From positions 310,001-374,000 of the forward strand of contig KV748261.1 of NCBI GenBank assembly GCA_001692895.1: a DNA stretch of 64,000 nucleotides, given 5' to 3'. Shown here one piece after another: positions 1 to 10,281 of the stretch. The DNA comes from Cenococcum geophilum 1.58. Taxonomy: Eukaryota > Ascomycota > Dothideomycetes > Gloniales > Gloniaceae. Numbering within the stretch: position 1 is the stretch's first letter; each line of letters opens with the position of its first letter. The translations under genes and the position numbers were made by a program. The notes below the pieces were generated by a model that saw only the letters and a list, made by a program, of their open reading frames with translations, was not told where the DNA came from and ran no database searches.

Positions 1-430
1 CTACGTCCCTACTATTAAGGGTGCGTATGGTATATACGCTTAGTATTATTCTCTAAATAGTCTTAAGAAGCTCCCCTAGTTCGTGGCCCTAGGGCTCCTT
101 AAGCCGGACGCGTACACTCGCTCTCTATAGTGCCGCGACTATGTTTACCGTATGGGCCGCCTACGCAGTAACGGCTGCCTAGGTTTGGACCTGTACTAGG
201 GGAACTCCTAGGCCTAGGGGTCCTTCTTTACGCGTTTCTTTTTAGATTTTCTTAATACTAGCTTTAATTTGGTTAAGCTAGGCCTTAGTCTCTTATTCTT
301 AGGTTATCTAGGGGACTAGACGCGTTAAGAGGGCTTTAATATACTATATTGCCTCTTAAATAGAGGCAAGTATCTAGTGCCGTAGAGTTTCTTCCTCCTC
401 TTTTATAAGATCGTCTTTAATTTATTTAAG
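1..430 (-). mobile_element. 5' end of a Tad-like LINE, ORF1 fragment, runs off left edge
   Basis: Read on the minus strand from about 430 down to the window edge, one frame gives a glutamate-rich start (DDLIKEEEETLRH), a coiled-coil-like stretch (LNQIKASIKKI), a proline/alanine stretch, then VRVRLKEP and IRTLNSRDV. The last part resembles the ORF1 region just before the zinc knuckles of the complete LINE in this window (YLRSGDIKVTL near 40.37 kb). That order is typical of ORF1 in fungal Tad-clade LINEs, a nucleic-acid-binding protein. Several in-frame TAA/TAG codons and the AT-rich base composition show RIP decay. The rest of the element lies outside the window. The call rests on resemblance, so confidence is moderate. 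Confidence 0.42.
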
Positions 431-779
431 TATTTTCTTTAGTTTTTGCCATTGCTGGTAGCTGTCCTTTTCGCGTTATTACCTACCTGGTTTGTGGTTC
501 GGCTCCCGCGCGTCACGACTCTTATAACTCCAGTAGGAAGCCTGCGCCCCTCCGTCGTCCCCCATGCTCTAGATGGGGGGCAACGTAGTTTTATAGGGTT
601 TCTCAGTGCGGGGAATAGGATTCCGATATCGGGTTGCTTTATTAAGTGGTTTTGGGCTGGTTTCGCTGCTGTTACGGCTTTTAGGGTTATATATATTAAT
701 AATTTATACCAGTCCCCTATATATTTAGATTATTATAATAATAACAACTACTCGAGTAGGTTATAGTGATGTTGGTTAA
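431..779. other. GC-richer leader between LINE fragment and DUF6589 relic
   Basis: Positions 440-690 are less AT-biased than both sides and may be the 5' untranslated part of the minus-strand LINE. A 106-codon open frame on the plus strand (446-766) has no recognisable domain and looks like chance. I see nothing else here. Confidence 0.3.
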
Positions 780-1790
780 TAAAGCTTTAATATACTAATA
801 AAGTATTTAAGGAGCGACTATTTTTAATCTATGGTAATTAAAAGACTATAAAGCTTATTTAGTTATATTAGGGAGAACGTACTAAGTTAATATCCGCCTA
901 TAATAGCCTATGTTAGGCTCTACCTATTCTAGCTCTTTAGTACCTAAAGCTAAACTACCTATATATAGTTATATAGTATTACTATAGTGGCGAGTAATTA
1001 GCCTAAGAGTACTCTACGCTATATACCTATATAAACCACCTAGGTTAAAGGAATATCCTAGCTAAGCGTATGCTGTTTTATTATATAGAGGAGCTAATTC
1101 TCTATAGCTTTAATACTTATATTATAGCGTTACTCCATACTTAGATTAAGGACTCCTATAATACTAAGTCGCCTATAAATATTAAGCGGTACCTTAAGAG
1201 TCTATCTCCGTAACGTCTATTAGTAGTAGTTAAGGATATCCGTATAGCTATTTTTGGCTAAAAAGTCTCTTAGGTGGCTAACTATACTAGCTAGCCTATA
1301 GAACCGCGGCGAAAGGGTTACCCTAAGTAGGCTAATAGTGCTATATCCTTATAAATACTTTCTAAGCCTACTAATACAGAGTTTCTAATATATATCCGCT
1401 TTTTATAACTAGTAGAGATATATAAAATCCTTAAGTATGCTATTAAGCTTATGGATATCGGCCTACTTAGCTATATACTCCCCTATATCTATATCTATTT
1501 TATAGGTAGTTAGAATAAAAACTATTTACTAAAGATGTTATGTTTCTTTTAGTTAACTTTAATAGATACCTATTCCCCTAAGCTCTAGTAAGCTATCCTA
1601 GTAAATAGTTTAGTAAATAACCGCGGTAAATAAAATAGTTATTACCTAATAGATCTTAATAATAAGTTACTTAATAGGGAGCTAAAGGAGCTTATACATA
1701 CTTATAGCAATTTAACATTTAACCTAGACTTACTCTTCTACTAGAGTATCTATATAACTACTAAAATATACGTAGAAGTGGAAATGCATC
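780..1790 (+). pseudogene. Degenerate DUF6589-like protein, C-terminal part
   Basis: One plus-strand frame, broken by TAA/TAG codons, gives motifs that match my memory of the fungal DUF6589 family: AIKLMDIGLL near 1439-1468, a tyrosine/isoleucine-rich strand ending in YFIGSQNKNYLLKML near 1497-1541, LVNSLVNNRGK near 1598-1630 and LTFNLDLLF near 1711-1737. The function of DUF6589 is not established; many copies sit in repetitive fungal DNA. The start is missing or unrecognisable, and the frame ends where the RIP-type base composition stops near 1790. The identification is by eye only; an unrelated transposon-borne ORF is the alternative. Confidence 0.5.
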
Positions 1791-2887
1791 CGTTTTGGGT
1801 GGATATTGGCCGCTGCTTTTGGCGGCCTTCTTACCTCGCTTAAACCCTGTCCTATCGCCGCTTTAAAGTCGCTCGGCTTGTAACTTGCAAGCCATCCCAG
1901 AGGGGTCGAAAACAGTCCCCCTCCAACAACATTCATCGGCGCTTATAGTAAATGGCTATGGCACAGCCTATAAAATCAGTGGCCAGCATCTACTTAAAGG
2001 AGCGGCCTGCCCACCTTCTCTTCACTCCCTATCCTTTCACCAGCCTCAACCACAGTACTCTTTAACTATGCCTCCTCTGTCCGCGTCCTCTCCTTTAACT
2101 GCATCCTCTCCTCCAACTCTAGCCTCTCCCCAACTCCAAGCACTTGTCTACCTACTAGACCAGTGCAGCAACACGAAGCCGGTGGTGCGGCGATTAGAAT
2201 AGCTCGAGTTTTAAGAGCGACGAGATTGCTAGTTATAGGGGCCGTGAATCCGAAGACATCACATCGAAACCCACGCTCACCTCCCTATCCCTCGTCCCGT
2301 CAGCGCCCAACGAGAAGTGGCCCGTGCGCGAGCACCAGAATCAAAAACAACGCGTGAGCGTGCTCCAAGGACTTATTTTAGCTGTAGTATACGTAAAATA
2401 CCGTTCTGCAGGAAGGGCAACCGCTAGAAATCTTATATAGAGCGATTCAACTCCAAGATTGAGCTTATATATTAAAATACTATAGTATTTGGCCTCAGCA
2501 CGCGCATCGAATTCAGTTCAATTAATTGGCGAGATCTTATCGATAACGGTTGGACGCGAATTGACGGGATAAGGGATACAAGCCTAGTCTAGACTCACAC
2601 TCAGATTCACTCTCGGACCCAGATTTACAGCCAAAATCAAACTTATCCTCGGACCTAGACACAGACCTAGACTTATACTTGGACCTAGACACGGATAACA
2701 AACTAAACATTGGCATATAGCCCGACCTCGGTCCGGAGCTAGAAGACACGGTGCTAGATTCTAAAGCTGAAGAGATATTGAAGGATATCGGAGAGCTAAG
2801 GAGGGAAGGACTAGCGAAACCAAACCATAAACCCTACACTAAGAAACTATGGAAGAGAGAAGGCGAAATCTAGAAAGCGTAAGATCG
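1791..2887 (+). pseudogene. Decayed unknown gene remnant, interrupted by hAT
   Basis: This stretch is GC-balanced and does not look like the RIP block to its left. A serine/proline-rich frame begins near 2068 (MPPLSASSPLTASSP) and carries LQALVYLLDQC and KPVVRRLE before a TAG at 2200-2202. Further on, another frame gives a strongly acidic stretch (LSSDLDTDLDLYLDLDTD, about 2644-2697) followed by a charged helix-like segment (EEILKDIGELRREGLAKPN). The hAT element starts in this last frame. I do not recognise the protein. The segment around 2319-2348 (ggcccgtgc then caccagaatcaaaa) reappears at 27719-27745, so part of it is repeated in the window. Confidence 0.35.
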
Positions 2888-2895
2888 CCTGTTCT
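2888..2895 (+). repeat. 8-bp target-site duplication of hAT, left copy
   Basis: CCTGTTCT directly precedes the left terminal repeat. The right copy at 6249-6256 is CCTATTCT; the single difference is a G-to-A transition. Eight bases is the usual target duplication of hAT transposons. Confidence 0.85.
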
Positions 2896-2916
2896 CAGAG
2901 TTGCTAACAATCAAGC
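2896..2916 (+). repeat. hAT left terminal inverted repeat
   Basis: Starts with CAGAGTTGCTAACAAT and pairs with 6228-6248 with one mismatch. Confidence 0.85.
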
Positions 2917-3519
2917 TTGGATTGGAAGATTGATTGATTGATTGGTTAAACCAATCAAGTTCTAATCAAGCCTGGAGTCTGATTTTGTCAATCAATCAAG
3001 CTTAAGGCCTCGCGATTGATTGAATTGATTGGTTTACGATTGATATACTGTATATAGGTGGTAGATATAGAGGAGCAGATATTTATGATTTTCGTGATAG
3101 ACTTTTAGTGTTGCGCCCTCTAAACAAACAATATAAACTACCTTAATAGGCAACTACTAAGCCTATTTGAATTATTTTTCCGCGCCAATAGGAATTTGTC
3201 TCTCGCTGCGCGTCCTTTATATTAACAATATACATTATTTAAACCTCATTAACCAACGTATACACTACTATTATAGCCAATAAACTCAGCTAGGCTAATA
3301 TTAACTCCCTAGACGCGGAAAATAAACCAGCCCCAACAATATCTCTCTCCAAAGCCCTAGCGCCCGACGATACCCCTAACGATAATGTTAGACGCTAAGT
3401 GTAGCTTAGTTTATGAGTCATACGGGGAGGGGGGTTCCCCCCCTACCTGTAACTTATACCTCATATATATATAGTCTCTTTTCTTCATAGATTAATCTTA
3501 ACACGAGTTCTCACAGATA

Positions 3520-5790
3520 AACTAGCCGATAATAATAATACAATTACTAGTTATAACGGTATTAAATAGGATAGACTACCTAATCTTACTAAGCCTTATT
3601 ATAGTTTAATGTGGAAAGTTAGTTGGATATATAAATATAGTTATCACTATTAAAGTATAAAGATTCCTGGCTAGATTATCTTTATTTATAAGTACTGCTA
3701 TATCTATAAGATTATTAACTCTAGAGGCGAAGGAAGATATAACGTTATAAGGGCTATAACTACTGCTTCCGCTTATCTTAAGAAGCTTATGCCTGGCTAT
3801 AGATATGATAGCGGTGGAAAGATTACGCCTATATTGTAGAAGGATTAGCTTATACTTTTAGAGTAGCTTTAAGTTAAAGGCTATAAGCTTCCTTAGTCAG
3901 CAGTTAATACCCTTATTGGTGGCTTTAACGCCTACACCTTTTAGTAAGTAGTAATTAATTGGCTAAGGGAAAATAACTATCTACTACGCGAATTTAAAAC
4001 GCCTAGTTTCCGTTAAATAATAAGGCTAGCGAACCCTAAAGCTGAGTAAGTCCTCTAGAAGAATTACTAGTTAGTAGCTAACTACATTATAGCAGAATAT
4101 AAGGCCTTACTTCTAGTAGTTAGGGTTAAACTTGCTAACGCTTAATTGCGCCTTTATATATTATTTAATAGCTAGATAACTCTAAATAATTACTACGCAC
4201 TTACCAGTATATAGGTTTACTACCTAAACTTACACGGCCGCGTAGTAGACTATATACTTACCCTTCTAGTATAGCTTAGCCGCTACTTTAGAATAAACTA
4301 TATAGAGGTTATAGGTAATATATTAGCCAACTTCTATATTATACCTAAGCGCCTTAGCTACTTTATAATAGATAATAAGCTAAAGAATAATATAACGCTA
4401 GAAGCCTTATCTAAAAGGTTTAACTTTAATAAGGATAAGAGGTGTAGGCGATATGCTTGCTATATACTTAATCTTATTGCGTAATAGATTATATAGGGTA
4501 AGGATAAGGACGCCTTTTAAAATAAGAATAAAAACCTTTCTATAAACCCCTTTAAGTTATATAAGTTCTGCCGTCTAATTTATTCTAGGAAGAAGAGGAG
4601 TTCCTTTAGAAGTGGTGAAAGGAGGGCCTACTTAGTGCTCTATGCAATCTTATTAACTCTATTAATATGCTATAGATAATTAAGCTTTTTAAAAGCTTCT
4701 AGATAAGGGCAAATAATCTACCTAATCTAAACTTTAAAGTAAAGCAGCTTATTAAGCTAGTAAGGACTAGATAGAATAGCTACTTTAATACCTTTATACG
4801 CGCTACTAAGCTTTAACTAGTGCTTAATGCATTTGCGTTATATAAGCTTAATAAATATAATAAGGAGGTTACTTTAGCTAAGGTAACTATAATTAGGAAG
4901 GGTAGGGAGTATAAGGAGGTTAAGTCTTACCTTTAGATAAGGGTTAGAGGCCTAGATATATATAATTAGACGGTTATAAATAAAATATATTAAAATCCTT
5001 TAGCCGCTTAAGGAGGCTATAAGCTTACTTAAAGGCAGGGGTAAAACTAGGGCTTATGGCGCTATATAGGAAGTTATCCCTATATTTAACTGGCTAATCT
5101 AATTGCTTAAAGCTAGAAAGGATTATATTACTAAGGCTACTTAGGAATGTTATCCTAATTAAGAGGCTATAGAGGATTATATTAAGATTAATGTTAACGC
5201 TATATAGGTAAAGCTTAATAAGTATTACTCTAAACTTAACAAATCGCCGGTATATTATATAGTAGTAGTTCTTTATCTACGCCTTAAACGCTTCTATATA
5301 AACGTATAGAAAGATTAGCTTTATTAGATTAGAAGCTATAACTCTACCTTTTAGTTACTTTAGGTAGAGTATAAGCGGCAGCCAACTATATTAACTTCTA
5401 TAACTATATAACCCCCTTAGAAGAAGCTAAAACTCTATTCTAGCTGTGATTTATATATTAACGCGTATACTAGGATAGAGGACGTAGATAAGGTAGAGGC
5501 TAATAATAAGTATAAGCTTTAGAAGAAGCTTAAGCCTTTAGATAAGGACTACCTACTTACTAATAATCCTATTAAGTATTAGTAGTAGCTTTATATAGAG
5601 TATCTAAGGCTAAGCGAGTTTGCCCTAGATATAATAACAATTCTAGCCTTAAGTAGTAATTGCGAGCGAGGATTTAATAAGGCTAGTAATTTACTTAAAA
5701 AGTAATAATTATAACTACAGCCGCCTATAATAGCCGCCTTACAGTATAGTCGCTCTTAGAAGAAGATGGGGCTTAAAGCGCCGTAAGACC
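3520..5790 (+). pseudogene. hAT transposase, degenerate
   Basis: The fragments occur in the right order for a fungal hAT transposase, a DDE-type cut-and-paste enzyme with an N-terminal zinc finger and a C-terminal dimerisation domain. Near 4340-4490 the frame reads IPKRLSYFIIDN, then ALSKRFNF and CYILNLIA, which corresponds to the conserved block ending in HILNL. Near 5629-5700 it reads ALSSNCERGFNKASNLL, the signature of the hAT dimerisation region, followed by a tyrosine/serine-rich tail ending near KKMGLKAP. Many codons have become TAA or TAG through apparent CAA, CAG and TGG changes, so no protein of useful length could be made. Confidence 0.8.
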
Positions 5791-6227
5791 TAGCTAGTAA
5801 GTAGAGTAATTTATATCTAGCTTGTAGCTAACGCCCTTACCTATACTAGAAACTTTAGCTCTATAATAGGATTATAAAGAACAAGCTATTTCTATACCTA
5901 CGCCCGTAAGGAGCTCCTCGCGACTGTTATTACGAGAGCTTTTAGCTTCTATCTTAAACTCGGCGAAGCGGAGGGGCCCTTAAAGGAGAAGGCTAAACGG
6001 ATACTATATTTTAATATTATTGGGGTTATAGTAGTAGGTAGTTAAATTGTTCCTTAGGCCGATTTTAGAACTTTAAAAATTAACTACAACACCATGCCAA
6101 GACTCTATTTTATCAATCTTCTAATTAATTTGCAATCAAGCCGGCCAAAATCCTCCCAATCAATCATCAATCAAGCCTAGAGCTGGATTTTATCAATTAA
6201 GTCAAGTTTGGGGTCTCAAGCTTGCTT

Positions 6228-6248
6228 GCTTAATTGTTAGCAACTCTG
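6228..6248 (-). repeat. hAT right terminal inverted repeat
   Basis: Ends in ATTGTTAGCAACTCTG, inverted copy of 2896-2916 with one T/C difference. Confidence 0.85.
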
Positions 6249-6256
6249 CCTATTCT

Positions 6257-7380
6257 TCACCTATATATATATCTTATGCCCGCGAAGCCCTACTGCACGC
6301 GTCCACGTCGCCGCGGGTGGAAACATTATTAGGAAATCGTTCCTTATAATGGCCAAGTGCAGAGGCGATAGTAGGGAGCTGTCGCAGCGCATGCAGCGCG
6401 CTGTCGTCGCGGTTCTGTAGTGTTGAGCCCGCGACGCGTACGAAGCATCGTACAAAGCATCGCCCTCAACAACACCAGGAGCCTCACTGCCTCCGTTTAA
6501 GGCTCCTGTTCTACCACCTAGGGAGGCCTATCAAGGGAAACTGGGATACGAAAACCACCCGACGTACAACTACCTAGCTCGTAGCTAGGGCCGAAACTGG
6601 CCTTATCAAGCCAGCGGATGCGGACGCGTCCTAGGCGTACGACAGGACACCCTTAGGCTTGCACTAGCTCTAAGATCGCAAGGCGAGGGCGTAGGGAACC
6701 TCTCCTTATAAGAACTTATTAAGGTTAACGCGTCGCAGACACCTTGTACGAAACTTGTTAAGGCCCTAAGGCCACCGCGAAGAACTTATTAAGGCCCTGC
6801 CTAGAGAACTCGTTAAGGCCCCTCTACAAGGGCCTATCTGGTATCCGGTACACCCAAGTAACTCAAAAGAGGGTCTTAATAGGCGTGGTGCGCGCGACCT
6901 AGTCGACGGCGACGCGACGGCGACCAGACGGCTTAACGAGGTGGAAACACGGGCAAATCTCTAGGCAGCGGAAACACAGGCCAGCTTCGATGGCCCCATG
7001 GCGTTCGACTCACAGGCGACTCATAGGAGGGTCTTAATAGGCGTGGTGCACGCGACCTGACGTATATGTATATGCATATATATATGGGGGAGGCTATAGG
7101 GGAAACACAAGCCAGTTAAATAAGGACTCGACAGTTAGAGACACAGGCTAGCTTATAGGAAGGGGGGACACAAGCTTAGTTAGTAGGAGAGGGGGGAGTA
7201 GGTTGCCTGGCACGGGACCTAGTCTATAGCCCCCTCCTGTAAGACACGGTCGGCCTGTTATAAGGAGACTCTTATAGGTAACGCGAAACGGGAACCTCCC
7301 GCGGGGCGTACTGCGTAGTAGCTACTACTAGCTCTAGGGACCTTACCCCTTAGCTAGGCTCTAACCCTTAGTGCACCTAA
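6257..7380. other. GC-rich stretch with short dispersed repeats, no gene recognised
   Basis: This stretch is GC-rich and only partly RIP-like. It contains a 32-bp direct repeat (6869-6900 and 7027-7058, one mismatch) and several versions of a short word resembling gaacttattaaggccct (near 6712, 6781 and 6806). A long plus-strand frame continues from the hAT right edge with few stops to about 6770, so part may belong to the gene that the hAT interrupted, but I recognise no domain. Confidence 0.3.
6869..7058 (+). repeat. 32-bp direct repeat pair, 158 bp apart
   Basis: The word starting gagggtcttaataggcgtgg and ending gcgacct occurs at 6869-6900 and again at 7027-7058 with a single G/A difference. 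Its meaning is unknown. Confidence 0.7.
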
Positions 7381-8300
7381 TAGGTAGACAGGATTACGTC
7401 CTAGCCAAAGAGACTACTATATAGCTTAAGAGAACGGATGCGCGTGTCGGTATATTAATAAACGGAACTATTCGTCTCTAGGGCGGTACGCTAGTAAGAT
7501 ATACTTAAGGAGTAAACAGAAGTTACTTAGGCGGGAGAGGTTTTGGCTAGGCCTTAACCGTAGAAGGTATACCCAACTACATTGTAGGATGCAGCTATGA
7601 CGCCCTTGTAGGATTACGCTAAAAAGTAGGCGCGTAAGACGGGAGTTGCGACCCCTAGAAATGGCAGCTTATGCCTGTGCCGGCGGAAACAATAAGGGGA
7701 GGTATAAAACTAGAGGCTATGGAAGGCTCCTAAGCCATGCAAAAGCGTACTAACCCTAGGAGGAAACTCTTATACAGATTGCTGGGGGGCGGACTAGTAT
7801 TTAGGCTAACCCTATTATAAGATATCCGAAAGAACTAGTAAGAATCCCTATACGATTAGTAGTGGTAGCCAACTGCTTATAGACTGGGACTAAAGCACTA
7901 GAAAACTAGGGTAGAGGCCTAGATAAGTAGGTATATAGAACTCTACTATATTACTAGCTAATATATAACTACCTACTACTACCTTTAACCTAATCTCCCT
8001 AGAAATCTTCTAGTAGAATTAGTAAGGAGAAAGGATATAAAAGGATAGTAAAAACTAGTAAGGCTTTTTACCTAGTTTTTTACCTTTAGGATTAGGAGAT
8101 AAAAGACCTAAGGAGGTTATTATCTACTGTAAAAACTAGGAAACCCCCCTATAAAATATAAAATGTTAAGGCCTAATAAATCTAAAAAAAAACCTCCTAT
8201 AGAAATAAGTGATAAAGAGTCTATATCCACTTTTTCTCCCCCTTCTCCTTCTTCTAGCCTGTTTTAGATAGAAGAAAAAAGAGGATATCTATTACATATC
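7381..8300 (+). other. RIP-degraded stretch with an unrecognised coding remnant
   Basis: AT-rich DNA in which one plus-strand frame keeps protein-like texture in pieces, best near 8143-8295: a basic run (RPNKSKKKPPIEISDKESI) then a serine/proline run (SPPSPSSSLF). There are TAA/TAG stops between the pieces. I do not recognise a family. A run of ten G at 8301-8310 marks the change to GC-rich DNA. Confidence 0.25.
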
Positions 8301-8310
8301 GGGGGGGGGG

Positions 8311-8522
8311 TCATTTAGCGCGGTTACGACCCGGGTTAATACGAGGTTAGGGCTACCCCTGCTAATAACGCTCACGAACCCCGCATGAGGTCGCGCAGCG
8401 ACCGCCCCCAAGTACTTTTGCACGCGATTTTGGGCGAAAAGGTACATAATTTTGGTTAGATCGGTACCTCTAGACGGTCGCGTAATGTTGCTCTAAATTT
8501 ACAACACCTAAACGGGCTCTAC
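8311..8522. other. GC-balanced segment downstream of Crypton gene
   Basis: No coding sequence recognised. The position suggests the untranslated 3' end of the Crypton or its flank. Confidence 0.25.
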
Positions 8523-8795
8523 TCCTACATTAAGGCGTCTTAGTCACTGTAGTGCAGTCCTATATTGAGACGTCTCGGTCACTAGAGTATAGTCCTACAT
8601 TGAGGCGTCTTGGTCACTGCAGTGCAGTCCTATATTAAGACGTCTTGGTCACTAATAGAGTCCTACATTGAGGCGTCTTGGTCACTGCAGTAGTCCTACA
8701 TTAAGGCGTCTTAGTTACTATAGTGCAGTTATATATTAAGGCGTCTCAGTTACTGTAGTAGTCCTATAGTAAAATAGCATTATATATATATATAA
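8523..8795 (+). repeat. Tandem array of 33-35 bp units, about 7 copies
   Basis: Units start at 8523, 8558, 8593, 8628, 8661, 8694 and 8729, with a partial one at 8762. The core is tcctacattgaggcgtcttg followed by gtcactgcag. Differences between copies are mostly C/T and G/A. The array lies just beyond the stop codon of the Crypton gene, on its 3' side. Confidence 0.85.
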
Positions 8796-8829
8796 TACGG
8801 AGCCTTTCCCTCCCTTTCCCTCCCCCGCC

Positions 8830-10036
8830 CTAAGGCTTAGGGCTAGTTAGTAGTTAGATATTCTTATAAAGCCAATTTAAAGAACGCCGGCCGCGTAGCT
8901 ATTCCAGCTGGTTAATAGCCTATCTCTCGTCTCTTGCCGTACGGTCTTCTACGCGCCGTCTTATATCCTTAATTATCCTACGGCGACGGCTATAGAACAT
9001 AGCCTCGCCGTCGACCCGCCAGCGTGCCCCCTAGCAGCGATTAAGAGCTTTAATTGACGGCCCACCCGCTAGCCCTAAAGTCCACTCAGTCCAGAGCTGG
9101 AAGACCAAATTACCGCCCCAAAGCATTTTATATTTCCTTGGCGGCGCCTATAGGTCAAGGATAAATAGGAGAGGTTAAGCGTTAGCTTGCGGTAGCGGCG
9201 GCGGGGTTACAGTAGATGTTATAGGAGACAGCTGAGTAGGATCTACGGCAGTAGATAGTTAATTATCTATAGTAGATACGGGCCTCTCTAGAGGACCCCT
9301 TGGTATCTCTTTAGGGGTCGGATATACGGGAAAGGGTTTATCTAAAGACGGAATTTGGCCGTTAGCGGGTTTAGGAACGGACCTAGGTATAGGTATAGAT
9401 ATAGGTACGGGTACGGGTACGGGTACAGGGCCGTCTAAAGGTGGATATACGGACTCCGTAGGCCCTATTTAGATACCCGTCTTCCCTTGCTGGATCTATA
9501 TAGGTGCGAATAATGCTAATAACCTTTCTATCTCACTAAGGCGTTCTAAGATTATCTGTACGTGTAATTAAACCCCCTTTATCTTAGAGATCGCGGCCTT
9601 ATGTCTTAGCTTAGCTACGGCCTCGTAGGCGGGCTAGTATTTCCGCATTATTAGCTCGTCTAGCGTAACTACATTAGCCAGCGAGCTCTCTACCCGCGTA
9701 GCGAACCTCTAGTACTCCTCGCAGCTAAAGAGGGGGTCCTTCCATAGGGGGTAGAGCGGGAACTGCTTATATAGGATTACTAAGTCCTGTAATAGGATTA
9801 CCCTAAGCGCGCGGAGGAGGCGTAGAAATCCTAAGCCTATAAGGTTAAGCTGTATAACCTTATTATCGGCCCTATCTAGGTAGTAGGTCTCTATACGTTT
9901 TAGCTAGACGTTAGTCTTAGGCCATATCTTTAAACAGAGGGCCTCCTCTAGCACCTCCTACACGTGGGGGAGAAAGTAGCCCTTTCCTTCCTTTAGGAAG
10001 CCGGCGATTAACCGCATAAACATACGGGGTAGATAG
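8830..10036 (-). pseudogene. Crypton tyrosine recombinase, C-terminal half with GCR1_C-like domain
   Basis: This is the downstream half of the Crypton gene, cut off by the Gypsy insertion at 10037. From the insertion the frame reads YLPRMFMRLIAGF, the segment that follows the catalytic tyrosine region in Crypton recombinases, then an alpha-helical stretch, a repetitive proline/valine linker (VPVPVPVP, near 9390), and near 9120-8960 a block LVFQLWTEWTLGLAGGPSI with GARWR and FYSRRRRIIKDIRRR. The last block matches the GCR1_C DNA-binding domain that fungal Cryptons share with yeast Gcr1. The frame ends NWLYKN and a TAG at 8830-8832. Several in-frame TAA/TAG codons are present. Confidence 0.75.
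10032..10036 (+). repeat. 5-bp target duplication of Gypsy 1 (GATAG), left copy
   Basis: GATAG at 10032-10036 and again at 17720-17724, an exact match directly outside the two LTRs. Confidence 0.9.
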
Positions 10037-10281
10037 TGTTAGCGACTTAGTCAATCGAGACATAAGTACGGCAAAAGGGTCGCGCAAGCCTGTACGATTG
10101 GATTGTCTATAAACGAGAATCTAAAGCTAGGGAAAGGAAAGGAGAAGAAGAGCAGCGCCGTTTGGTGTTTTATAAGATCTTCGCGTCACGTAATCGCAAT
10201 ATGCGGCAATCTGTGGCAACTTGCCGGTGCGAAGTTCTGCCAAGTTCTGCTAGTTCTGCTAGTTCTGCCAGTGCTATAACA
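10037..10281 (-). repeat. Gypsy 1 3' LTR (245 bp)
   Basis: Begins TGTTAG and ends TATAACA on the plus strand. It is colinear with 17475-17719; the differences are overwhelmingly C/T and G/A transitions. Confidence 0.9.

Larger units (their letters stand above)
2896..6248 (+). mobile_element. Full-length, RIP-degraded hAT transposon (3353 bp)
   Basis: The ends are imperfect terminal inverted repeats. The left begins cagagttgctaacaatcaag and the right, reverse-complemented, begins cagagttgctaacaattaag (one mismatch in the first 20). Sub-terminal regions on both sides are packed with short caatcaatc/attgattg motifs, the usual transposase-binding clusters of hAT elements. An 8-bp target duplication flanks it. 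Inside is one plus-strand transposase gene with hAT hallmarks (separate entry). Dense TpA and TAA/TAG codons show strong RIP. It sits in the decayed gene at 1791-2887. Confidence 0.9.

Noticed and set aside
446-766. 106-codon frame
   Set aside because: No domain, crosses from GC-rich to RIP-bleached DNA, ends in Tyr/Asn runs; probably chance.
1885-2887. Possible Starship-type DUF3435 recombinase (captain) N-terminus
   Set aside because: The charged segment KPYTKKLWKREGEI gave only a vague impression of similarity and no catalytic region is present; I would not name it.
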